A stretch of 64,000 nt of DNA, taken from positions 992,001 through 1,056,000 of the forward strand of contig NZ_JBJXCY010000002.1 in NCBI RefSeq assembly GCF_046159835.1, read 5' to 3'. The translations under genes were made by a program, and so were the position numbers. The notes under the pieces were generated by a model that had not been told where the DNA came from, made no database searches, and worked only from the letters and a program-made list of their open reading frames with translations. The stretch comes from JACKJK01 sp046159835 (GTDB lineage: Bacteria; Pseudomonadota; Alphaproteobacteria; Rhizobiales; Tepidamorphaceae). This document shows positions 34,236 to 41,954 of this stretch, piece after piece; position 1 is the stretch's first letter, and the number at the start of each line of letters is the position of its first letter.

Positions 34236-34265
34236 TAGGTAGGGAGCCACGCGACCCCGTGTCAA
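34236..34265 (-). promoter_or_regulatory. Putative metX promoter
   Basis: On the minus strand TTGACA (34265-34260), 18 bases, TACCTA (34241-34236). The -35 is perfect. Transcription would start near 34229, giving a leader of about 47 bases to the metX ATG. Confidence 0.5.
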
Positions 34266-34410
34266 TCACGCGCGTCGATTTGGCCGGTGGCCATGCCGCG
34301 CAACCTTGCCGCAAGCATCCGCTTTGCTTTTGTTGTCATGGAGTTCTAAACAGGGTCGCCGTGCCGCCGGCACCCTTTATTCAGGCCCTGTTCAACCCGT
34401 GACCGGACCC

Positions 34411-35217
34411 ATGCAACCGCCCCGTTCAGACGACGCCGAAACGCTTGCAACGCTGCGCGCGCGCATCGACGAGATCGATGCCTCGATGCAGCAGCTTCTG
34501 CAGCAGCGCGCCGAGGTGATAGACGCGCTCGTCGCCGCCAAGAAGACGGCAACAGGCGCGGCCTTCCGGCCCGACCGTGAAGCGGCGATGATGCAGCGGC
34601 TGCGCGAGCGCCATGCCGGTAATCTGCCCTTCGTGGCGATTGCCCATATCTGGCGCGTTATCATCTCAACCTTCACCCAGCTTCAGGCCCCCTTCGACGT
34701 GCATATCGTTGCGGGCGACGACGCCCTGCGCGACACCGCGCGCTACCAGTTCAGCTTTTCCTCGCCGCTGCGCGAATGGCCGGACCGCGATGCCGCACTG
34801 GCGCAGATCGACGGGGCCTCCAAGGACCTTGCGCTGGTGCCGCCCGGCGGCAGCGGCGACTGGTGGTCGGCCGCGATCGCCCGTGGCGCGCAGGTCATCG
34901 CAGCGCTTCCCGAGATCGAAACCGGCCTGCCGCCCGCACTGGTCTTCGCGGCCGGCAGTGTGGACGTGAGCGAGCTTCCTTGCGTCGTCATTTCGCTGAA
35001 CGGCAATTATGGCGCGGCCTTCGCGGCGTTCGAACCGGGCGATGCCGCGCTCTCGCTGGCAGGATCGGGCGCGGATGGTGCGGCCTTGTTTGCCGTGCGC
35101 CGCGCGCAGGCCGAGGATTTCGTACGACGCGCGGAAGCCGCCGGGCTGACCGTGACACCGGCTGGCGGCATCGCCGCGCCGGAAGCGATGCTGGATGCAA
35201 CACAGGTGCTGGCATGA
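34411..35217 (+). CDS. Chorismate mutase (AroQ-type) with C-terminal extension
   Basis: A 268-residue protein. Residues 8-95 are an AroQ chorismate mutase helical domain (LATLRARIDEIDASMQQLLQ, with Arg/Lys active-site residues in AFRPDREAAMMQRLRER). This makes prephenate for Phe and Tyr. The remaining 170 residues (VHIVAGDD..., FAVRRAQAEDFVRRAEAAG) resemble the binding-protein-like part seen in alphaproteobacterial proteins of this locus but lack clear prephenate dehydratase motifs. The ATG at 34411 is preferred over an upstream one at 34306. The stop overlaps hisC (ATGA). Operon: chorismate mutase, hisC, tyrC. Confidence 0.88.
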   Translation: MQPPRSDDAETLATLRARIDEIDASMQQLLQQRAEVIDALVAAKKTATGAAFRPDREAAMMQRLRERHAGNLPFVAIAHIWRVIISTFTQLQAPFDVHIVAGDDALRDTARYQFSFSSPLREWPDRDAALAQIDGASKDLALVPPGGSGDWWSAAIARGAQVIAALPEIETGLPPALVFAAGSVDVSELPCVVISLNGNYGAAFAAFEPGDAALSLAGSGADGAALFAVRRAQAEDFVRRAEAAGLTVTPAGGIAAPEAMLDATQVLA

Positions 35218-36329
35218 CCAACGACCCGACGAACGCGCTGCCGCAGCCGCGCGAAAGCATCATGTCGATTTCGCCGTACATCCCCGGCAAGCACAAGGCT
35301 GCCGGCGTCGCGACGCGCCATCGCCTGTCCTCCAATGAGACCCCGCTCGGTGCGAGCCCGAAGGCCATAGCCGCCTACAAGGCGCTGGTCGACAGCTTGC
35401 AGGACTACCCCGACGGTGCGGCGACCGAGCTGCGCGAGGCCATTGGCGCGCGCTACGGCCTGAACCCCGACAACATCGTCTGCGGGTCCGGCTCTGATGA
35501 ACTGCTCAACATCCTTGCGCAGGCCTACCTGCGCGCCGGCGACGAGGCGATCTACACCGAGCATGGCTTCCTCGTGTACCGCATCGCGACGCTTTCGGCA
35601 GGCGGCGTCCCCGTCGTCGCGCCGGAAGAGAACCTCACCGCGAGCGTCGACAATATCCTCGCCTGCGTGACGGATCGCACACGTATCGTGTTCCTGGCAA
35701 ACCCCAACAACCCGACCGGCACCTATTTGCCGTTCGAGGAGGTGCGCCGCCTGCATCGCGCCCTGCCGACCAACGTGGTGCTGGTGCTCGATGCGGCCTA
35801 TGCGGAATACGTGCGCCGCAACGACTACGAGTCCGGCATGTCTCTCGTTTCCGAGAGCGGCAACGTGGTGATGACGCGAACCTTCTCGAAGATTCACGGT
35901 CTGGCGAACCTCCGCCTTGGCTGGGCCTACATGCCCGCCCACATGGCCGACGTCCTGAACCGCGTGCGCGGCCCCTTCAACGTCACCGGGCCTGCCATTG
36001 CCGCCGGCATCGCGGCGATCCGCGACACGGCTTGGTCGGACGCGGCCGTTGCCCACAACGAGGAATGGCTGCCGAAGGTGACGGGGGAGCTGGAAGCCCT
36101 CGGGCTTGGCGTGACGCCGAGCGTCGGCAACTTCATCCTCATCGAGTTTCCCGAGACCGCCGGCCGGACGGCTGCGGACGCCGACAAGCATCTCGTCTCA
36201 CAGGGCATCTTCCTGCGCCGCATGGATGGCTACGGCCTGCCGCGCTGCCTGCGCATGACCATCGGCAGCGCACAGGCCAACGAGGACACCCTCGCAGCGC
36301 TGACCCAATTCCTGCAAAACAGGGGCTGA
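35214..36329 (+). CDS. hisC: Histidinol-phosphate/aromatic aminotransferase
   Basis: A 371-residue PLP aminotransferase of fold type I. Seen are LSSNETPLGASPKAI, NPNNPTGTYLPFEE, DAAYAEYVRR and the PLP lysine in TRTFSKIHGLANLRLGWAYM. HisC-type enzymes act on histidinol phosphate, but in this setting, between chorismate mutase and prephenate dehydrogenase, the enzyme probably also aminates phenylpyruvate, hydroxyphenylpyruvate or prephenate. The ATG overlaps the preceding stop (ATGA), and tyrC begins four bases after the stop. Confidence 0.93.
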   Translation: MTNDPTNALPQPRESIMSISPYIPGKHKAAGVATRHRLSSNETPLGASPKAIAAYKALVDSLQDYPDGAATELREAIGARYGLNPDNIVCGSGSDELLNILAQAYLRAGDEAIYTEHGFLVYRIATLSAGGVPVVAPEENLTASVDNILACVTDRTRIVFLANPNNPTGTYLPFEEVRRLHRALPTNVVLVLDAAYAEYVRRNDYESGMSLVSESGNVVMTRTFSKIHGLANLRLGWAYMPAHMADVLNRVRGPFNVTGPAIAAGIAAIRDTAWSDAAVAHNEEWLPKVTGELEALGLGVTPSVGNFILIEFPETAGRTAADADKHLVSQGIFLRRMDGYGLPRCLRMTIGSAQANEDTLAALTQFLQNRG

Positions 36330-36333
36330 CGTC

Positions 36334-37284
36334 GTGATCGCCAAACTGGAAAAGCCGGTCGTGAAGCGGCTGGCACTGATCGGCATTGGCCTGATCGGTT
36401 CATCGCTCGCCCGCGTCACCAAACAGCGCGGTGTGGCAGACCACATCGCCATTTCATCGCGCTCGGCCGAGACGCTCGACCGCGCGCGTGAGCTCCAGCT
36501 TGGCGACAGCTACCACGCATCCGCAGCTGATGCCTGCAAGGACGCCGACCTGGTCATCGTCTGCGTCCCGGTTGGCGCGAGTGGCGCGGTCGCGCGCGAG
36601 ATCGCACCGGCGCTGAAGCCCGGTGCAATCGTCTCCGATGTCGGTTCGGTGAAGGCCGAGGTGGTGGCCGCGATGGCGCCTGAACTGCCCGAAACCGCGC
36701 ATTTCATTCCCGCCCACCCGGTTGCCGGCACCGAGCATTCCGGCCCCGATGCGGGTTTTGCGGAGCTCTTCGACAATCGCTGGTGCATCCTCACGCCGCC
36801 GGAAGGCGCGGACCGCGAGGCCGTCGACACGCTTGCCGCCTTCTGGCGCGGAGCCGGGTCGAACCTCGAGGAAATGGACGCCACGCATCACGACCTGGTG
36901 CTGGCGATCACCAGTCACATCCCGCACCTCGTCGCCTACTCGATCTGCGGCACGGCAGCCGACATGGAGACGGTGACCCAGTCGGAAGTCATCAAGTTCT
37001 CCGCCGGTGGTTTCCGTGATTTCACGCGCCTTGCCGCGTCAGACCCGACCATGTGGCGGGATGTGTGCCTCAACAACCGTGACGCCATTCTGGAAATGCT
37101 GGCGCGCTTTGCCGAGGACATCTCGGCCATGCAGCGGATGATCCGCTGGAATGACGGTGACGCGCTGTTCGACATGTTCACGCGCACGCGCGCCATCCGC
37201 CGCAGCATCATCGACGCGGGCCAGGAAGCGGACGTGGTGGATTTCGGCCGCCCGCACGGGGGCGACTCACTCCCCGGTGAGTGA
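36334..37284 (+). CDS. tyrC: Prephenate/arogenate dehydrogenase
   Basis: A 316-residue NAD(P)-dependent enzyme that oxidatively decarboxylates prephenate or arogenate in tyrosine synthesis. The Rossmann motif is LALIGIGLIGSSLARV, the active-site His is in PAHPVAGTEHSGPDAGF, and AITSHIPHLVAYSICG and FRDFTRLAASDPTMWRD are typical of the family. The start is GTG at 36334. No ACT regulatory domain is present. The 3' end overlaps the convergent DUF2125 gene by 18 bases, in a palindrome that provides both stop codons. Confidence 0.94.
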   Translation: MIAKLEKPVVKRLALIGIGLIGSSLARVTKQRGVADHIAISSRSAETLDRARELQLGDSYHASAADACKDADLVIVCVPVGASGAVAREIAPALKPGAIVSDVGSVKAEVVAAMAPELPETAHFIPAHPVAGTEHSGPDAGFAELFDNRWCILTPPEGADREAVDTLAAFWRGAGSNLEEMDATHHDLVLAITSHIPHLVAYSICGTAADMETVTQSEVIKFSAGGFRDFTRLAASDPTMWRDVCLNNRDAILEMLARFAEDISAMQRMIRWNDGDALFDMFTRTRAIRRSIIDAGQEADVVDFGRPHGGDSLPGE

Positions 37285-38364
37285 GGGGAACTGGGTCAGC
37301 CCGATTGGGCCGAGATAGACGGTCCCGCCCTGCACGCGCAGGGTCAGGCGCGAGGCGTTGCGACCCTCGACCGTGACCGGCGTGCCGAGCGCGCCGATGG
37401 AAAACGCGGCAATGCCTGAGAGAATGTCGCTGTTGTCACCGGCGATCTTGGAGATATCCAGACCGGCGGTCGTCAGGTTGACGAGGCCCTCGGGCCGCCC
37501 GGTGCTGTCGAGACGGACCGCGCCATCGAGGATTGCCAGCGAATCCTGCATCTCGATGCGCAGGCCCTCGGTCTTCAACTGCCCGCCCGCGTTGCGCCAC
37601 TTCCGCATGCGCTCGGTCCAGGGGCCGGAATACAGCGCCTGCACCTGGCTGGCGGACCCCAGATAGTCGATCCGTTCAGCGCTCTGCAACGTGCCATCTG
37701 ACAATTCGAGAACCGGTTCGATGCTGGAGAATGCAAGGTCGTAGCTCGCCTCGCCGCGTGCCGCGCCCTCCGCCTTGCGCATGTGGAACTGGAACGCCTC
37801 GCCCCGGTAGGCCGCAAACGTGCGGCCCGGCTGCGAAATCACGTTCATCAGCGGCTTGCGCAGCGACAGGTCCGCCGACGTCACTTCAGGGCGATATTCG
37901 TTATCGGGAGCAAGCGACAGCGACATCTGCGCCACCTCCCAGTCCGCCTCAACGGTCGCGCCATCGTCGCGCTCCACGTAGAGCGGGCCGTCGAATTCCG
38001 CGATCACGCGGTTGGGCTGGTAGGCCATGCTGACGGTATGGACTTCCTGCGCACGCACCGTGATGGCGCGCCCATCATGCTGGAGCTTCCAGACCGGGTT
38101 CGTGCAGCGGATCTCGAAACGGAACGGATAGCCGCCATGCTCTTCGCTGTCGCAGGCGAACTCGCGCCCGTCGCGCACCTCCTGCGCCTTCCAGCGGGCA
38201 TAGCCCTCCTGCGCGCCAAGGCTGCCGACATACCAGTAGCCGCTCCACGCGACGGCGAGGATGACGACCAGCAAGGTCGGCCAGAGCACGCCGAAGGACG
38301 GCCTGCGCTTCAGGCGCCGCGGGCGCTCGTCGGAATGGGGAAATTGCGGGCTGCTTGTGTTCAC
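37267..38364 (-). CDS. DUF2125-family membrane-anchored protein
   Basis: A 365-residue protein with a basic N-terminus (ERPRRLKRRPSFGVLWP), one membrane helix (LLVVILAVAWSGYWYVGSL) and a large beta-rich domain facing the periplasm. GGYPFRFEIRCTNP is a strong DUF2125 signature. The domain resembles AsmA-like lipid-transport proteins in general appearance, but no function is established. The start is GTG at 38364. It converges on tyrC, its usual alphaproteobacterial neighbour. Confidence 0.88.
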   Translation of the reverse strand: MNTSSPQFPHSDERPRRLKRRPSFGVLWPTLLVVILAVAWSGYWYVGSLGAQEGYARWKAQEVRDGREFACDSEEHGGYPFRFEIRCTNPVWKLQHDGRAITVRAQEVHTVSMAYQPNRVIAEFDGPLYVERDDGATVEADWEVAQMSLSLAPDNEYRPEVTSADLSLRKPLMNVISQPGRTFAAYRGEAFQFHMRKAEGAARGEASYDLAFSSIEPVLELSDGTLQSAERIDYLGSASQVQALYSGPWTERMRKWRNAGGQLKTEGLRIEMQDSLAILDGAVRLDSTGRPEGLVNLTTAGLDISKIAGDNSDILSGIAAFSIGALGTPVTVEGRNASRLTLRVQGGTVYLGPIGLTQFPSLTGE

Positions 38365-38408
38365 TGGGGACCCCTGCTAGGGCAGGCCCCGCCTTGGAGG
38401 GGCGGTAC

Positions 38409-38939
38409 ATGCAGGATGAATTCTGGGTCTTTGCCTACGGCTCGCTGATGTGGCGACCCGGCTTCGACCATATCGAGCAGATCGGCGCCAAGCTCAACGG
38501 TGCGCATCGCCGGCTGTGTGTCTATTCGCATGTCCATCGCGGCACTCCGCAGAAGCCCGGCCTTGTTCTCGGTCTCGACCACGGCGGCAGCTGCCACGGC
38601 CTGGCGCTGCGCGTCGAGCCGGACAGGCGCGAGGAAACCATCGCCTATCTGCGCGCCCGTGAACAGGTCACCATGGTCTACCGCGAGGCCGAGCGTATGA
38701 TCACTCTGGCCGATATGCGGCGCGTTCCTGCGGTTACATATGTCGTTGACCGGGGACATGCGCAATACGCCGGCAAGCTGCCGGTCACGGACCAGGTCGG
38801 TTTCGTGCGTCAGGGACATGGGCAATCGGGACCCAACGAGGAATACGTGCGCAACACGCTGTCTCACCTCGACGAACTGGGCATCGAGGACGGGTTGCTG
38901 CGTGATCTGGTCGGACGTCTGGACAGGGGCGAACGCTAG
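38409..38939 (+). CDS. ChaC-like gamma-glutamylcyclotransferase
   Basis: A 176-residue protein of the ChaC group, which splits glutathione to 5-oxoproline and Cys-Gly. The substrate pocket VFAYGSLMWRPGF lies at the N-terminus; RRLCVYSHVHRGTPQKPGLV, GLALRV and the Glu-containing VYREAERM follow in the right order. The size is normal. The ATG at 38409 is chosen because the 18 codons upstream lie in the promoter region shared with DUF2125. The glutathione theme recurs in ggt and gloB. Confidence 0.93.
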   Translation: MQDEFWVFAYGSLMWRPGFDHIEQIGAKLNGAHRRLCVYSHVHRGTPQKPGLVLGLDHGGSCHGLALRVEPDRREETIAYLRAREQVTMVYREAERMITLADMRRVPAVTYVVDRGHAQYAGKLPVTDQVGFVRQGHGQSGPNEEYVRNTLSHLDELGIEDGLLRDLVGRLDRGER

Positions 38940-38945
38940 CCCGCC

Positions 38946-39359
38946 TCAGGCGAAATTGACCTTGAGCGGCGCGATGGGGATCGCGGCCTTGAGGTCGCGC
39001 ACGATGCGATCCGCACCGAGCGGCGAGCTCGTCATGTGCAGGTGCATCTCGGTTGCACCGGCGGCAACGGATGCCGCACGCGCAAGTCGGAACTCCGGGC
39101 TGTCGCCACGACCGATCCAGACCGCTTCGCGCGAGCCGTCACGCCCGTTGGTCGCCAGGACGACGACGGCGTTCGAAACCGACGTCACGGCTGCAACGGG
39201 AGACACGGAGAACACGAATCGCGCACCACTCGCGCCGCGCCAGTAGCGGAACGAATCGTCAAGGCCCGTGGCGGCAAGCGCCACCGGCATGCCGTCATCG
39301 ACGAGATGGCGACCGCGGGTGGGTGCGTCGTGTTGGGCAGCGTGCATCATGTTCTTCAT
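38946..39359 (-). CDS. Hypothetical protein, about 137 residues
   Basis: I do not recognise this protein. It is Ala/Val-rich without membrane helices; a Ser/Val-rich middle (SVSPVAAVTSVSNAVVVLAT) and VWIGRGDSPEFRLARAASVA suggest a small mixed alpha/beta fold. A near-ideal promoter on the minus strand (39382-39410) puts the transcript start near 39375, which excludes the longest frame (to 39434) and leaves ATGs at 39359, 39350 and 39347. The gene converges on the ChaC-like gene with six bases between stops. Confidence 0.6.
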   Translation of the reverse strand: MKNMMHAAQHDAPTRGRHLVDDGMPVALAATGLDDSFRYWRGASGARFVFSVSPVAAVTSVSNAVVVLATNGRDGSREAVWIGRGDSPEFRLARAASVAAGATEMHLHMTSSPLGADRIVRDLKAAIPIAPLKVNFA

Positions 39360-39381
39360 CTCACTTGCGAACCGGGGAACA

Positions 39382-39410
39382 AAAATAGAACAAACAGGCG
39401 TTCCCGTCAA
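39382..39410 (-). promoter_or_regulatory. Strong promoter of the hypothetical gene at 38946-39359
   Basis: On the minus strand TTGACG (39410-39405), 17 bases, TATTTT (39387-39382). It is one of the best sigma70-like matches in the window and lies about 20 bases before the first usable ATG. Confidence 0.6.
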
Positions 39411-39473
39411 TCCACCCTCTTTATGGCGTGCCACTGCGGCGGTTTTGAGATGGTGAGCAATCCATCATTTCAC

Positions 39474-39490
39474 AAGGGGAAACCCCTTTT
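39474..39490. terminator. Hairpin downstream of nrdJ
   Basis: AAGGGG (39474-39479), AAA, CCCCTT (39483-39488), TT. It lies 40-55 bases beyond the nrdJ stop (nrdJ runs leftward). The T run on the minus strand is weak, so it may be an imperfect terminator. Confidence 0.4.
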
Positions 39491-39529
39491 GACTCGCTTC
39501 ACTGAACGGATAACGCGCCAGAAGGTTTC

Positions 39530-41824
39530 TTAACCGCAGCGGGAATAGTCGCAATTCGTGCAGAAATGGCAGCCTTCCGCATGCATCAGGGTCGGCTGGG
39601 AGCAGCGCGGGCAGAGTGTTCCACTTGGCGCTTCCGTGATTCCCGCCGGTTCTCCGGCCTCCAGGAACCCGGTTTCGCGCATGTGCTGTTCGATGACATT
39701 TCCGATTGCTGCGAGCAGGCTCGGCACATAGTGCCCGTTCATCCACTGCCCGCCGCGCGGGTCGAAAACCGCCTTCAACTCCTCAACCACGAAGCGCACG
39801 TCACCGCCGCGTCGGAATACGGCACTGATCATCCGCGTCAGCGCAACGGTCCAGGCGAAATGCTCCATCGCCTTGGAGTTGATGAAGATCTCGAAGGGCC
39901 GCCGCGCGCCGCCTTCCAGCGTGTCGTTGATGGTGATGTAGATCGCGTGTTCGGATTCCGGCCAGCGGATCTTGTAGGTGTAGCCCGGCAGCGTTGCGCC
40001 GCGCGCCATCGGTTCGTGGCTGCCGCCATTATCGGGTACGGGAGACGCAGCCGGGGCGTCGACCGACAGCACCGACCCCGTCACCGGGTTGGGACGGTAG
40101 GTGGTGCAGCCCTTCAGTCCCGCCTTCCACGCGTTCAGGTAGACATCGCCGAAATCCTCGAAAGACATGTCTTCAGGCACGTTGATGGTCTTGGAGATGG
40201 CACTGTCCACGAACGGCTGAAGGGCAGCCTGCATGGCGATATGGTCGTCCGGGCTCAGGTCTTGCGCCGTGACGAAATTATCCGGCAACCCGTCCTCGTC
40301 GCCGCTGACCTCCCTGTAGAGTTCGACGGCGAAATCGCGCACCCGCTCGGTGCGGTGGGTGCCGTCGCGCTGGAGAACCTTGCGGTCGTACCCGGCGGCA
40401 AAGATCGGCTCGACGCCCGACGAAACGTTGCCGGCAAACAGCGAGATCGTTCCCGTCGGCGCAATGGAGGTGAGCAGCGCGTTGCGCAGGCCATTTGCCT
40501 GAACGGCTTCCTGAACGTCCGTCCCGAGGCGCTGCGCCATCGCGTTGTGGGCATAAGGCTCGGCCTCAAACAGCGGGAACGCGCCTTTTTCGGCCGCAAG
40601 CTCGGTGCTCGCCAGCCACGCGGTACGCTGGATCTGCTTCATCCAGTTGCCGGCCACTTCCGCCGCCTCGGGCGAACCGTAGCGAAGCCCGCACATGACC
40701 AGCGCATCCGCCAGCCCCGTGACGCCCAGCCCGATGCGCCGCTTGGCGATCGCCTCGGCGTGCTGGGCCTCCAGCGGGTAGTTGGAGATATCGATGACGT
40801 TGTCCATCAGCCGCACGGCAGGCGGAACGGTTTCGTCCAGCAGGTCCGTGTCGAGGCGCGCCTCGGCGGTGAACGGGTCGCGCACGAAGGCCGCGAGATT
40901 CATCGAACCCAGCAGGCAGGCACCAAACGGCGGCAAGGGCTGCTCGCCGCAGGGGTTGGTCGCGCTGATCGTCTCGCAATAGGCAAGGTTGTTGGCCGCG
41001 TTGATCCGGTCGATGAAGACGACGCCCGGCTCGGCATGGTCGTAGGTCGCGCGCAGGATGCGCCGCCACAGGTCGCGGGCGTTCACTCTGCGCCAGACGC
41101 GGCCTCCAAAGACGAGGTCCCACGGACCGTCCTTGTCGACCGCATTCATGAAGGCATCGGTGACGAGAACCGACAGGTTGAAATTGGTCATCGCGCCCGC
41201 CGTGCGCTTGGCGGCGATGAAGTCCTCGATATCGGGATGGTCGCACCGCAGGGTCGCCATCATCGCACCGCGCCGTGCACCCGCCGACATGATCGTGCGG
41301 CACATGGCATCCCAAACGGCCATGAAACTGACGGGACCGGAGGCATCCGCGCCGATGGATGCAACCGGCGCACCCTTGGGCCGCAGGGGCGAGAAATCGA
41401 CACCGATGCCGCCGCCCTGCTGCATGGTCAGCGCGCTGTCGCGGACACTGTCGAAGATGCCCGTCAGGCTGTCGTCCAGCGTCCCCATCACGAAGCAGTT
41501 GAAGAGCGTGACGTCGCGGTTCGCGCCCGCGCCTGCGAGAATGCGCCCCGCCGGCAGGAAGCGCCCGTCAGCCATGATGTCCTCGAAGGCGCGCGCATGG
41601 GCGGCGCGATCACCTTCGGCTTCGGCACCCGTCGCCGCATGTGCAACGCGAGCGAATGTCTCGGCGCGGGTCGCATCCACCGGGGTACCGTCCGGCTTCT
41701 TCAACCGGTACTTGAGGTCCCAGATGTCAGCGGCAATCTGCGGCAACGCGATGCCCGCCAGCATGGGTTCGTCGCCCGCGCCGCCTGACCTCTTGCCGTC
41801 TGTCGGATCGGTCTTGGCATCCAT
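39530..41824 (-). CDS. nrdJ: Adenosylcobalamin-dependent ribonucleotide reductase (class II)
   Basis: A 764-residue class II reductase that makes deoxynucleotides using B12 to generate the thiyl radical. Active-site segments include DVTLFNCFVMGTLDDSLTG, QQGGGIGVDFSPLRPKGAPV, NPCGEQPLPPFGACLLGSMN and SIAPTGTISLFAGNVSSGVE. A TSCPD domain at about residues 610-710 (GGARRPFEIFINSK) and a C-terminal zinc-type cysteine cluster (CPRCSQPTLMHAEGCHFC) complete it. It needs no NrdB partner and works with or without oxygen. Many Rhizobiales NrdJ proteins are, as I recall, about 1,200 residues, so this is the compact form. No B12 riboswitch was seen upstream. Confidence 0.95.
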   Translation of the reverse strand: MDAKTDPTDGKRSGGAGDEPMLAGIALPQIAADIWDLKYRLKKPDGTPVDATRAETFARVAHAATGAEAEGDRAAHARAFEDIMADGRFLPAGRILAGAGANRDVTLFNCFVMGTLDDSLTGIFDSVRDSALTMQQGGGIGVDFSPLRPKGAPVASIGADASGPVSFMAVWDAMCRTIMSAGARRGAMMATLRCDHPDIEDFIAAKRTAGAMTNFNLSVLVTDAFMNAVDKDGPWDLVFGGRVWRRVNARDLWRRILRATYDHAEPGVVFIDRINAANNLAYCETISATNPCGEQPLPPFGACLLGSMNLAAFVRDPFTAEARLDTDLLDETVPPAVRLMDNVIDISNYPLEAQHAEAIAKRRIGLGVTGLADALVMCGLRYGSPEAAEVAGNWMKQIQRTAWLASTELAAEKGAFPLFEAEPYAHNAMAQRLGTDVQEAVQANGLRNALLTSIAPTGTISLFAGNVSSGVEPIFAAGYDRKVLQRDGTHRTERVRDFAVELYREVSGDEDGLPDNFVTAQDLSPDDHIAMQAALQPFVDSAISKTINVPEDMSFEDFGDVYLNAWKAGLKGCTTYRPNPVTGSVLSVDAPAASPVPDNGGSHEPMARGATLPGYTYKIRWPESEHAIYITINDTLEGGARRPFEIFINSKAMEHFAWTVALTRMISAVFRRGGDVRFVVEELKAVFDPRGGQWMNGHYVPSLLAAIGNVIEQHMRETGFLEAGEPAGITEAPSGTLCPRCSQPTLMHAEGCHFCTNCDYSRCG

Positions 41825-41841
41825 CGCGCTAGTCGCTCCGG

Positions 41842-41862
41842 GTCCCCCAAGTGCCTGGGGAC
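41842..41862 (-). promoter_or_regulatory. Hairpin in the nrdJ leader
   Basis: GTCCCC (41842-41847) pairs with GGGGAC (41857-41862) across a nine-base loop, 18 bases before the nrdJ ATG. It may affect translation, as the only purine-rich ribosome-site candidate (GGAG) is nearby. Confidence 0.3.
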
Positions 41863-41915
41863 GTTACGCATCACATCGCGGACAGGCCCGTGAACGCCGG
41901 CTGCCCGCCCATCAA

Positions 41916-41944
41916 AAGCTAGGCTTGCAAGACCTTCGAGTCAA
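41916..41944 (-). promoter_or_regulatory. Putative nrdJ promoter
   Basis: On the minus strand TTGACT (41944-41939), 17 bases, TAGCTT (41921-41916), in the gap between the acyltransferase stop and nrdJ. It implies a leader of about 85 bases. Confidence 0.35.
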
Positions 41945-41954
41945 TGAATGTTCT

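Noticed and set aside
34183..34320. SAM-II riboswitch upstream of metX
   Set aside because: A CTTGCA-containing hairpin is present, but the GCTAAA pseudoknot strand and P1 partners are missing; kept only as a low-confidence hairpin.
39566..41788. A 740-codon open frame antisense to nrdJ
   Set aside because: It mirrors nrdJ codon structure in GC-rich DNA, has no recognisable motif, and nrdJ on the other strand is fully supported.
41825..41954. Cobalamin riboswitch upstream of nrdJ
   Set aside because: No B12 box and the gap is too short for the aptamer; only a simple hairpin is present.
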